DNA from: Bacteroidales bacterium
GTDB lineage: Bacteria; Bacteroidota; Bacteroidia; Bacteroidales; F082
NCBI GenBank assembly: GCA_017561025.1
Contig: JAFZDU010000124.1
Coordinates: forward strand, 1-64,000
DNA length: 64,000 nucleotides
Direction: 5' to 3'
This document shows, piece by piece, positions 33,523-41,834 of this stretch. A program made the translations under genes and the position numbers. Every line of letters begins with the position of its first letter. The stretch's first letter is position 1. The notes under the pieces were generated by a model. The model saw nothing but the letters and a program-made list of their open reading frames with translations. It was not told the origin of the DNA and made no database searches.

Positions 33523-36500
33523 TTAAAGACCAAATCTAAGTGAGAATATAAATGAACGTGTCATTGGGAATGAACCATATTCAAGACCTTGAGCGTTACC
33601 AGTTCCCAAAGTTCCTTCAGGGTTGATATTGTCTGGTAATGACTTATAGATGTAGAACAAGTCACGTCCTGTCACAGATATTGATGCGTTTTGGAACACT
33701 TTAAGTTTTTGAAGTATTCTTTCTGGGAAAGTATAGCTAAGTGTTATTTCGCGCATTTTAATCCATGTATTGTCAACGATACCTGGAGTTGTGAGGTAGT
33801 TGCCCCAACCGCCGTAGTTAGGCATATATTTATAATAGTAATGTACCACCTGTTCGTTTTCTGTCACATCACCTGTTTCAGGATTTACCTGGACACCTGG
33901 CAATACAACGCCATAGTTGCCTAAGAAGTTGCCTTCTGCATCGTAAAGTGGAAGACCATTGCCTTCACGTTCGTACAATGTCTCATTGCTTTGGCCTGTC
34001 TGCATTGCGATAACGTATGAACCGCAGTAGATCTGGCCGCCGAGTTTAGCATCGATCAATGCGTAAACAGAGAGGTTCTTGTAGTTGTATTTCATGTTGA
34101 TACCGCCTGTTACAGCAGGAGCGCAGTTGCCTACAGGAACGCGTTGGTTTGTCTTGAGATATTCTGTACCTTCTTCATTGAGAACAGGACGCATATTACC
34201 TTCGCTGTCTTCTGCATAAACATAATCCCAGCCGTAGATTGTACCATATTGTTCTCCTTCTTGAACAGCGATAGCTGGACCATTAGAGCCCCATACTTCT
34301 GACAAGATATACATGTCGGCACCGCCTAAGTCGACGATACGGTTAGTGTTTCTTGCGAGGTTAAGACCTAATTGAAGATAGCTGTCAGGTCTTTGGTACA
34401 CATTGTAATTAACGATAGCCTCGATACCTTTGTTAGTAACAACACCTGTGTTGATACGAGCACTGCTTGAACCTGATGACACTGCCATTGGTGAAGCGAG
34501 AATCTGATCCCATGAATAGATGTCGTAATATGTGAAGTCCATATTGACCTTATCCCAAAGACCGAAGTCAACACCTACTTCGTAAGAACGTTGACGTTGT
34601 GGCTTCAATTGAAGTGGAGGTACCTGTGTTGGCAATGTTGATGTCAACTGACCGCCAAATGAACCTGTGTTGTATGTGAAGTCTAACTGATAAGGACTGT
34701 CGTCACTTGCTGTCATAGCAGCAGAACCTCTTACCTTCAAGAAGCTGATAGGTCCCCAGTTGATTTTGAATGCTTCTGTCAAAATGAAGCTCAATGTTGC
34801 AGATGGATAGAAATAGCTGTTGTTATCCATAGGCAATGTTGATGACCAATCGTTTCTTCCTGTCAAGTCCAAGAAAAGATAGTTTCTATAAGATACGTTC
34901 AAGAAACCATACAATGAGTTGACTTGTTTTTCATAACGTGACTCACCAGGAAGCATGCTTGTTGTGAGAGGGTTAGCACCACCGCTGATGTAGTTGTAGA
35001 ATGTGTATAAGTCAGCATAAGCCCATGTGCCTGTGCCTGCCCACAATCCGTATGTGTTTCTGTAATAACGTTCACCACCGAATGAAAGTCTTGCGTTGAA
35101 CAATGAACCGAAGATATAGTCTTTATGAGCTGTCAAGAGGAAGTCTGCATCAAGAGTATAGTCTCTTGTCATGTTTTGCTTGTAATAACCACCTGTCATT
35201 CCATCAGCTGCAGTAGGCTTGTTCTTTGTTTCATATTGATCTAAGCTGAAGTCGAGAGCAGCCTTTCCTGCCAATGTCAACCAATCTGTGATATCGTAAG
35301 TGAGGCGGAATGAACCGTATGCCTTATCACGATCAAGAGTTGTGTTGTTGTTATAGAATGACCAGAATGTGTTTGAGTTGATATATTGGAATGGATAGTT
35401 GCCCCATTCTGTCATTGTACCGTCAGCTTGTTCATATTCCTGTGATTCGATGCCTTGCCAGCTTCTTGGCCAGCTGTAGAGAAGACCTTTGTTGAAGTTG
35501 CTGTAAGATTCACCGAGAACAGGTGAGTTGAGACGATGATAATCGAAATATGTGAAAGAGATGTCAGCTTTTATCTTTTCAGAGATATTCAACAAAGAAC
35601 CGACATTGAATGTTGTCTGGCTGAGGTTACAGTTGTCGATGATAGCATCAGAGCGGTCATCAGTGATAGAGACTCTTATTGAACCGAAGTCACCAGCATT
35701 TTGGAAAGAGATATTGTTGGTGAAAGAGTGAGAGTTCTTGTACAACATGCTGAGGTTGTCTGGCTGTGGAGAATAATTTCTTACAGAACCGTCCCACCAT
35801 ATCATCTGAGTTCCGTCCATGACAGGTCCCCATGAAACAGCGCCGCCATAATAGCCGAATGTTGTGTTGGTAGATTCACCTTCAGGGCCGTTATCTGAGT
35901 TATAGTTGCCATTATAAATATAATTGCCATCAGCGTCTTGTGTCAAGGTTGGAGTCATGAAAGAAACAGGACCGCCAGCGCCATATTTATTTTGAACGTC
36001 ACGGTAACCGTAAGGTGAAGTCAACTTGTATGTTGATGAGAAGTTGATGCCTAGACCTTTTTGTTTCTTACCTTTTTTTGTTGTGATGAGCACAACGCCA
36101 TTACCACCACGTGAGCCGTAAAGAGCAGCAGCAGTAGGTCCCTTCAAGATGTTGAGGTCTTCGATATCTTCCTGGTTGATATTGTTGAGAGCAGTACCCC
36201 AGTCCTGACCGCCGTCCCAACCAGTGACGCCGCCTTCGTTAGTCATAGGGACACCGTCAACGACAATAAGAGGCTGGTTGTCGCCAAAAATACTGTTGTT
36301 ACCACGGATAACAATACGTGAAGAACCGCCAGCAACACCGTCACCAGTGATAATCTGAACACCGGCAGCACGACCACTCAAGGAGTTGATGACGTTGTCG
36401 CTACCAGAACGTGTCAAATCAGCGCCGCTGATGTCTTCTGTTGCATAACCCAATTCTCTCTTCTGACGTTTGATACCTAAAGCTGTGACCACGACATTGT

Positions 36501-36804
36501 CCAACATCATGGCATCGGTACTCATAACGACATCGATTTTGTTTCTTCCATCGACAGCTATATTCTGTGTCTGATAACCGACATAAGAAAATACCAGCGT
36601 ATCTCTGGAACCAGCACTGATAGTATAATCACCATCAATCTCTGTGATTGTACCATTACTTGTGCCTTTGACCTGAATTGTAACACCCGGCAAACCGTAA
36701 CCATCTTCTGCTGAAGTTACATAACCGGAGACTTTAATATCCTGTGCCTTAAGGGTGAATCCCATACAAAGGAAAAGGATTAAGAAAAAGTAAACTTTCC
36801 TCAT
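33523..36804 (-). CDS. SusC/RagA family TonB-linked outer membrane transporter
   Basis: The start at ATG 36804 (MRKVYFFLILF) gives a signal peptide ending KAQ; a frame up to 36843 adds only leader. The protein of 1093 residues has the carboxypeptidase-regulatory-like domain (DGYGLPGVTIQVKGTSNG, about 20-105), a plug with the SusC signatures (SLSGRAAGVQI and GPTAAALYGSRGGNGVVLITTKKGK, about 110-245) and a 22-strand type barrel ending MTRSFIFSLRFGL. It forms the outer-membrane import channel together with the SusD-like lipoprotein and is the first gene of the SusC-SusD-PNGase F operon. It is divergent from radA. No sigma/anti-sigma regulator pair is next to it. Confidence 0.95.
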   Translation of the reverse strand: MRKVYFFLILFLCMGFTLKAQDIKVSGYVTSAEDGYGLPGVTIQVKGTSNGTITEIDGDYTISAGSRDTLVFSYVGYQTQNIAVDGRNKIDVVMSTDAMMLDNVVVTALGIKRQKRELGYATEDISGADLTRSGSDNVINSLSGRAAGVQIITGDGVAGGSSRIVIRGNNSIFGDNQPLIVVDGVPMTNEGGVTGWDGGQDWGTALNNINQEDIEDLNILKGPTAAALYGSRGGNGVVLITTKKGKKQKGLGINFSSTYKLTSPYGYRDVQNKYGAGGPVSFMTPTLTQDADGNYIYNGNYNSDNGPEGESTNTTFGYYGGAVSWGPVMDGTQMIWWDGSVRNYSPQPDNLSMLYKNSHSFTNNISFQNAGDFGSIRVSITDDRSDAIIDNCNLSQTTFNVGSLLNISEKIKADISFTYFDYHRLNSPVLGESYSNFNKGLLYSWPRSWQGIESQEYEQADGTMTEWGNYPFQYINSNTFWSFYNNNTTLDRDKAYGSFRLTYDITDWLTLAGKAALDFSLDQYETKNKPTAADGMTGGYYKQNMTRDYTLDADFLLTAHKDYIFGSLFNARLSFGGERYYRNTYGLWAGTGTWAYADLYTFYNYISGGANPLTTSMLPGESRYEKQVNSLYGFLNVSYRNYLFLDLTGRNDWSSTLPMDNNSYFYPSATLSFILTEAFKINWGPISFLKVRGSAAMTASDDSPYQLDFTYNTGSFGGQLTSTLPTQVPPLQLKPQRQRSYEVGVDFGLWDKVNMDFTYYDIYSWDQILASPMAVSSGSSSARINTGVVTNKGIEAIVNYNVYQRPDSYLQLGLNLARNTNRIVDLGGADMYILSEVWGSNGPAIAVQEGEQYGTIYGWDYVYAEDSEGNMRPVLNEEGTEYLKTNQRVPVGNCAPAVTGGINMKYNYKNLSVYALIDAKLGGQIYCGSYVIAMQTGQSNETLYEREGNGLPLYDAEGNFLGNYGVVLPGVQVNPETGDVTENEQVVHYYYKYMPNYGGWGNYLTTPGIVDNTWIKMREITLSYTFPERILQKLKVFQNASISVTGRDLFYIYKSLPDNINPEGTLGTGNAQGLEYGSFPMTRSFIFSLRFGL

Positions 36805-36840
36805 ATCAATAAAATTTAATTTTCGAAAATAAAATTCCCA

Positions 36841-36874
36841 CAAAAATAATAAATATATATATAAGTTTACACAA
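36841..36874 (-). promoter_or_regulatory. Promoter of the SusC-SusD-PNGase F operon
   Basis: On the minus strand TTG (36872-36874), a 23 bp spacer and TATTTTTG (36841-36848) match the Bacteroidota consensus, 36 bp before ATG 36804. Confidence 0.5.
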
Positions 36875-36883
36875 GTATTTTCT

Positions 36884-36891
36884 TAATTTTG
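36884..36891 (+). promoter_or_regulatory. Promoter -7 element for radA
   Basis: TAATTTTG, 22 bp before ATG 36914, matches TAnnTTTG. Confidence 0.45.
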
Positions 36892-36913
36892 TGAAAAATT
36901 AAAACTATAAAAA

Positions 36914-38281
36914 ATGGCTAAGACTAAAACTGTATTTTTCTGTAAAGAATGTGGTAATGAATCACCTAAATGGATAGGTCATTGCCCTGGTTGTGGAGCA
37001 TGGAACAGCTATGTTGAAGAGAGTGTTGCTGTTGGTAAGGACAGCAAATCGGTGAAGAATTCCATACTTCCGGAGACTAAGTCAAAGCCAACCCGCGTCG
37101 CTGAAATAAGCAGCGTGAAAGAAGCCCGCATCGACCTTGGTTATGAGGAGCTGAACCGTGTTCTAGGTGGCGGTCTCGTACCAGGCTCTCTCATACTTCT
37201 AGGAGGCGAACCTGGCATAGGAAAGTCAACTCTTCTGCTACAGGTAGCTCTAAAGATAAAAGATAAAAAAGTACTTTACGTCTCAGGTGAAGAGAGCGCT
37301 CAACAGATAAAAATGCGAGCAGATAGAATAGGCATACAAAACGAAAACTGCCTCATACTGACAGAGACAAATACAGCAGACATCATCAGACATTTTGAAT
37401 CGACCAAACCCGACATCGTAATCATTGATTCAATACAGACATTGGAGTCGCCTGCCATAGATGCCACAGCCGGCAGCATAAGTCAGATACGTGAGACCGC
37501 CGCCGAGATGAACAAAATTGCCAAGGCTCATCATGTGCCGACATTCCTCATCGGACATATCACCAAAGACGGAACCATAGCCGGTCCAAAGATACTCGAA
37601 CATATAGTCGATACCGTCATTCAATTTGAGGGCGACCGTCACTACGGATTCCGTATACTACGCACCGTGAAAAACCGTTTCGGATCATCATCAGAGCTAG
37701 GAATCTTCGAGATGAACGCCGCTGGCCTACGTGAAGTCAGCAACCCAAGCGAGATATTGCTTTCACAAAGAGAAGAGAACGTAAGCGGCATCGCCGTCGC
37801 TGCCATGGTAGAAGGATTACGTCCAATGATGATTGAGACCCAGGCTCTTGTGAGCACTGCGGCATACGGCACACCACAACGCAGCTGCACCGGCTTCGAC
37901 ACACGACGTCTCAATATGCTGCTAGCCGTATTGGAGAAAAGAGCAGGATTCCGACTCTCATCAAAAGACGTCTTCCTCAACATAGCCGGCGGTCTGCGCG
38001 TCGACGATCCCGCCATCGACCTTGCCGTGATGGCAGCCATCTTGTCGTCGAACGAAGACATCGCCATAAGTAACAGATACGCCTTCGCAGCAGAAGTTGG
38101 ACTCTCTGGAGAAGTACGATCCGTCAATAGGGTAGAAGCTAGAATAGCTGAAGCCGACAAGCTAGGAATGGAAAAGATATTCATATCCAAATACAACTGC
38201 CGAGGCCTCGACACATCGAAATATAACGTAGAAGTAGTGCCGCTGGCAACGATAGGTGACTTGTTTAAAGAATTGTTTTAA
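36914..38281 (+). CDS. radA: DNA repair protein RadA
   Basis: RadA is a RecA-like, DnaB-like ATPase that drives branch migration during recombination and repair. The 455-residue protein has the N-terminal zinc finger (CKECGNESPKWIGHCPGCGAW, given here as C10-C13 and C27-C30), Walker A GGEPGIGKSTLLLQ (about 95-108), the RadA-specific KNRFG motif (VKNRFGSSSELGIFEM) and a C-terminal Lon-like domain (SAGG-type fold without the Lon serine). The length and all motifs are normal. It is divergent from the SusC operon and is followed after 35 bp by a membrane protein gene. Confidence 0.97.
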   Translation: MAKTKTVFFCKECGNESPKWIGHCPGCGAWNSYVEESVAVGKDSKSVKNSILPETKSKPTRVAEISSVKEARIDLGYEELNRVLGGGLVPGSLILLGGEPGIGKSTLLLQVALKIKDKKVLYVSGEESAQQIKMRADRIGIQNENCLILTETNTADIIRHFESTKPDIVIIDSIQTLESPAIDATAGSISQIRETAAEMNKIAKAHHVPTFLIGHITKDGTIAGPKILEHIVDTVIQFEGDRHYGFRILRTVKNRFGSSSELGIFEMNAAGLREVSNPSEILLSQREENVSGIAVAAMVEGLRPMMIETQALVSTAAYGTPQRSCTGFDTRRLNMLLAVLEKRAGFRLSSKDVFLNIAGGLRVDDPAIDLAVMAAILSSNEDIAISNRYAFAAEVGLSGEVRSVNRVEARIAEADKLGMEKIFISKYNCRGLDTSKYNVEVVPLATIGDLFKELF

Positions 38282-38316
38282 AAAAATTCAGAATCTCAAA
38301 ACATCAGAATTAGAAT

Positions 38317-39234
38317 ATGTTTAAGACACGTTTTGTTAATTGCGTAAAACTTGCAGGACCAAGTGCTTTCAAGACAATATGGTGGCTCACCAAGATAATG
38401 GTGACATTGTCATTCGTAATATTATTGTTGCAATATTTTGGCATCATCGAATGGATTTCGTATTGGCTCACTCCATTGTTTTCACACTTCGGTCTTCCTG
38501 GTGAAGCAGCGCTCGCATTCGTCTCAGGTTATTTCGTCAATTGTTATTCCGCCATCGCCGTGATGACGACCCTGGATTTAAGCACAAGAGCAGCGACAAT
38601 TTTGGCTGTCATGGTGTTATGTTCACATAATATGATTGTGGAGACGACAGTGCAGCATAAGACAGGTTCTACTGTGTTGAGCATAGTGTTAATAAGGACG
38701 TTGTCGGCATTTATTCTAGCTTGGGTTTTAAATAAAATCATGCCGGGCAGTTTTGAAAATATCGTTGTCGAAAACTCTGTACAAGAACAACTTACATTCG
38801 CAGTAATGCTGAAACAATGGGCGCTACGAACAACAAAAAATGTCGTCACGATGGCATTGTTGGTATACCTTCTTACAATATTACAAAAGGTGCTGACAGA
38901 ATTCGGCATAATACAATACATCTCAAGATTCCTGAAACCCGTCATGATTTTCTTCGGATTGTCGCCTAAGACAGCATTCTTATGGTTAGTATCAAACACA
39001 TTAGGATTGGCATACGGCGCTGGCATCATGATAGAAGAAGCAGAAAAAGGGGAGACCACCAAAGAAGAAAACGATCTCTTGAACAGACATATCGGAATAT
39101 CGCACAGCAATCTGGAAGACCTCCTTCTTTTCTCAGCAGCCGGCGGCGCATACCTCTGGATGCTGCTGTCACGATGGGCGATGTCGTGGGTGTGGGTGTG
39201 GTTGAAAAAAATTAGTATGAAGATGACCCGATGA
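38317..39234 (+). CDS. Nucleoside-recognition (gate) domain membrane protein
   Basis: This 305-residue integral membrane protein has about eight hydrophobic segments in two similar halves. Both halves carry the gate-domain pattern of a helix, a short loop and a polar pair (GYFVNCYSAIAVMTTLDLSTRAATI near 75, and FFGLSPKTAFLWLVSNTLGLAYGAGIM near 210). Gate-domain proteins include nucleoside transporters and spore maturation proteins; in Bacteroidota the free-standing form has no known substrate. It is close to radA (35 bp) and the downstream 250 bp is an AT-rich spacer before topA. Confidence 0.7.
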   Translation: MFKTRFVNCVKLAGPSAFKTIWWLTKIMVTLSFVILLLQYFGIIEWISYWLTPLFSHFGLPGEAALAFVSGYFVNCYSAIAVMTTLDLSTRAATILAVMVLCSHNMIVETTVQHKTGSTVLSIVLIRTLSAFILAWVLNKIMPGSFENIVVENSVQEQLTFAVMLKQWALRTTKNVVTMALLVYLLTILQKVLTEFGIIQYISRFLKPVMIFFGLSPKTAFLWLVSNTLGLAYGAGIMIEEAEKGETTKEENDLLNRHIGISHSNLEDLLLFSAAGGAYLWMLLSRWAMSWVWVWLKKISMKMTR

Positions 39235-39423
39235 CTTTAATCGTAAAAAAAATCATCCAATAAATTTTTTTTCGTAAAAACGTCGTTATTTATACACCTT
39301 ATTTTTATAGTATCATTAAAAAAACTATGATACTTTATCTTAATTTTCTTTTACAATTCATTGATTTTTAAATAAATAAAAAAAAAGTTTATAAAAATGT
39401 AAAATTTACAATTTTTATTGTAG

Positions 39424-39431
39424 TAATTTTG
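39424..39431 (+). promoter_or_regulatory. Promoter -7 element for topA
   Basis: TAATTTTG, 56 bp before ATG 39488, matches TAnnTTTG. The rest of the AT-rich 39235-39487 spacer shows nothing that I recognise. Confidence 0.4.
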
Positions 39432-39487
39432 CACGCGAGAAACGTTATCTACGACGTCTCATTTTTCGAACAAACACATTTATATAT

Positions 39488-41806
39488 ATGGTAAAGAATT
39501 TAGTCATTGTTGAGTCTCCTGCCAAGGCAAAAACCATAGAGGGTTTCTTAGGAAAAGACTTCGTTGTAAAATCAAGCTACGGTCATGTCAGAGACTTGAA
39601 CAAGTCAAACTTAAGTTTAGATATGGACAACGGTTTCCAGCCTTTGTATGATATTCCTTCAGACAAGAAGGCATTGGTAGCCGAGTTAAAGAAATTAGCC
39701 GAGGGCGCCGAAATGGTGTGGCTCGCATCCGATGAGGACCGTGAAGGAGAATCTATTTCATGGCATCTTTTCGAGACATTAGGATTACAAGATGATAAAT
39801 ATCGTCGTATCGTTTTCCACGAAATCACAAAAACCGCTATAAACCACGCTATCGACAACCCACGTAAGATTGACATGGACCTCGTCTCTGCACAGCAGGC
39901 ACGCCGCGTCCTCGACCGCCTCGTAGGTTATGAATTGTCACCGCTACTCTGGAAAAAAGTGAAACCATCACTCTCAGCAGGTCGCGTTCAGTCTGTCGTA
40001 GTACGTCTTATAGTAGAATGTGAAGAAGAGATAAAGAACTTCAAACAACAAAGCGCATTCCGCGTAACAGCAGTGTTCACATTCACTATCGACAACCACG
40101 AATACTCACTCTCTGCAGAATTGCCACATCGTTTTGAGAAAGAAGAAGACGCTCACGCTTTCTTGCAAAACTGCAAAGATGCAGCTTATAAAATCAAGTC
40201 TGTCGACAAGAAACCTCTTTCCAAATTACCAGCTCCTCCTTTCACAACATCAACATTACAACAGGAAGCAGGACGTAAGTTAGGTTTCTCCGTCAGCAAC
40301 ACCATGCGAATTGCTCAACAACTTTATGAGTCGGGTAAGATCACTTACATGCGTACCGACTCCGTCAACTTGTCACAATTCGCTCTCATGTCAGCTAAAA
40401 AAGAGATTGAGAACTTGTACGGACCACAATACGTAAAGAATCGTCAGTTTACAACAAAGAGCAAAGGCGCTCAAGAAGCTCACGAAGCTATACGTCCAAC
40501 ATACCTCGACCAACAGACTATAAAAGGTACAGCCGACGAACGCAAACTCTATGAACTCATCTGGAAACGCACCATCGCTTCTCAGATGGCAGAGGCTCAG
40601 ATTGAAAAGACTAACGTAAGCATTGAGATATCTAATTCTGACAAAGAATTCACAGCAAGCGGCGAAGTAGTTTTATTCGACGGTTTCTTGAAAGTATATA
40701 CCGAAAGCAGCAGCGACGAACAAGGCGAATCAGTCAACACAATGTTGCCTCCTCTCATCGTAGGTCAAGCTCTCGAATTGGAAAAGATGGAAGCTCAACA
40801 AAGATTCACACGCCGTCCTCCTCGCTACACCGAGTCAAGCTTGGTAAAGAAAATGGAAGAACTCGGCATCGGACGCCCTTCAACTTATGCTCCTACAATC
40901 TCTACAATACAAAAAAGAGGCTATGTTGAAAAGAAAGACATCCAAGGTGAGGTCCGCAACTATAAAGTCCTAACTCTCAAAAAGAACAAAATCACAGAAA
41001 AGATAGGAAAAGAAACCATAGGCAATGAGAAAGCTAAACTCGTTCCAACAGACATAGGTATCCTCGTCAATAGATTCTTGATCCAGTTCTTCGAAACAAT
41101 CGTCGACTATAACTTCACAGCTAACGTTGAAAAGGAATTCGACAAGATTGCTGAAGGTGAATGCAAATGGAACAGCATGATCAGCGATTTTTATAAAGAC
41201 TTCCATAAACAAATAGAAGAGACATCTGACAACTCTGGCAAGTTCAGCGGCGAAAAATTCCTCGGCGTCGACCCTGTCTCAGGCAAAAACGTATTCGTGA
41301 AGATAGGCCGATTCGGTCCTGTAGCTCAAATCGGCGACACCGACTCTGAAGAAAAACCTAAATTCGCCGGATTGCATAAAGACCAAAGCATTGAGTCAAT
41401 AACATTGGAAGAAGTGCTCGACCTGTTCGCATTCCCACGTACTCTCGGAGAATACGAAGACGCCGAGATACAGATTGCCATCGGACGCTTCGGTCCTTAT
41501 ATCAAACATAAAGACACATTCTACAGTCTCACAAAACTCGACGACCCTACATTGGTAACTTTCATGAGAGCCGTAGAAATCATCGAATCAAAACGTAAAA
41601 CAGACTTAGACAATATCGTTTCAACATATCCAGAAAACGAAGATTTGAAAGTTCTCAAAGGACGCTTTGGCATCTATATCAGCTTGAACAAGCAAAACTA
41701 TAAGATACCAAAGACATACGACCCAACAAACTTGTCATATCAAGATTGCATGGATATCATCAACGATCCAAATAACGCCTCAAAGAAAAGAGGAAAAGCA
41801 AAATAA
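39488..41806 (+). CDS. topA: DNA topoisomerase I
   Basis: Type IA topoisomerase relaxes negative supercoils by single-strand cutting. The 772-residue protein starts with the TOPRIM motif VIVESPAKAKTIEGFLG and DEDREGESISWH, has the active-site tyrosine in ITYMRTDSVNLS (about residue 295) and the central family block RRVLDRLVGYELSPLLW. The C-terminal part carries topoisomerase C-terminal repeats (FGPYIKHKDTFYSL and RFGIYISLNKQNYKIP) in place of zinc fingers, which is usual for Bacteroidota, and ends in a basic tail. It converges on polA, with 28 bp between the stops. Confidence 0.97.
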   Translation: MVKNLVIVESPAKAKTIEGFLGKDFVVKSSYGHVRDLNKSNLSLDMDNGFQPLYDIPSDKKALVAELKKLAEGAEMVWLASDEDREGESISWHLFETLGLQDDKYRRIVFHEITKTAINHAIDNPRKIDMDLVSAQQARRVLDRLVGYELSPLLWKKVKPSLSAGRVQSVVVRLIVECEEEIKNFKQQSAFRVTAVFTFTIDNHEYSLSAELPHRFEKEEDAHAFLQNCKDAAYKIKSVDKKPLSKLPAPPFTTSTLQQEAGRKLGFSVSNTMRIAQQLYESGKITYMRTDSVNLSQFALMSAKKEIENLYGPQYVKNRQFTTKSKGAQEAHEAIRPTYLDQQTIKGTADERKLYELIWKRTIASQMAEAQIEKTNVSIEISNSDKEFTASGEVVLFDGFLKVYTESSSDEQGESVNTMLPPLIVGQALELEKMEAQQRFTRRPPRYTESSLVKKMEELGIGRPSTYAPTISTIQKRGYVEKKDIQGEVRNYKVLTLKKNKITEKIGKETIGNEKAKLVPTDIGILVNRFLIQFFETIVDYNFTANVEKEFDKIAEGECKWNSMISDFYKDFHKQIEETSDNSGKFSGEKFLGVDPVSGKNVFVKIGRFGPVAQIGDTDSEEKPKFAGLHKDQSIESITLEEVLDLFAFPRTLGEYEDAEIQIAIGRFGPYIKHKDTFYSLTKLDDPTLVTFMRAVEIIESKRKTDLDNIVSTYPENEDLKVLKGRFGIYISLNKQNYKIPKTYDPTNLSYQDCMDIINDPNNASKKRGKAK

Positions 41807-41834
41807 AGACAAAAGACTTTGGTCATTAGTCATA

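Noticed and set aside
37642..38214. Minus-strand frame of 190 codons opposite radA
   Set aside because: radA is intact with all motifs; the opposite frame shows no domain or start signal.
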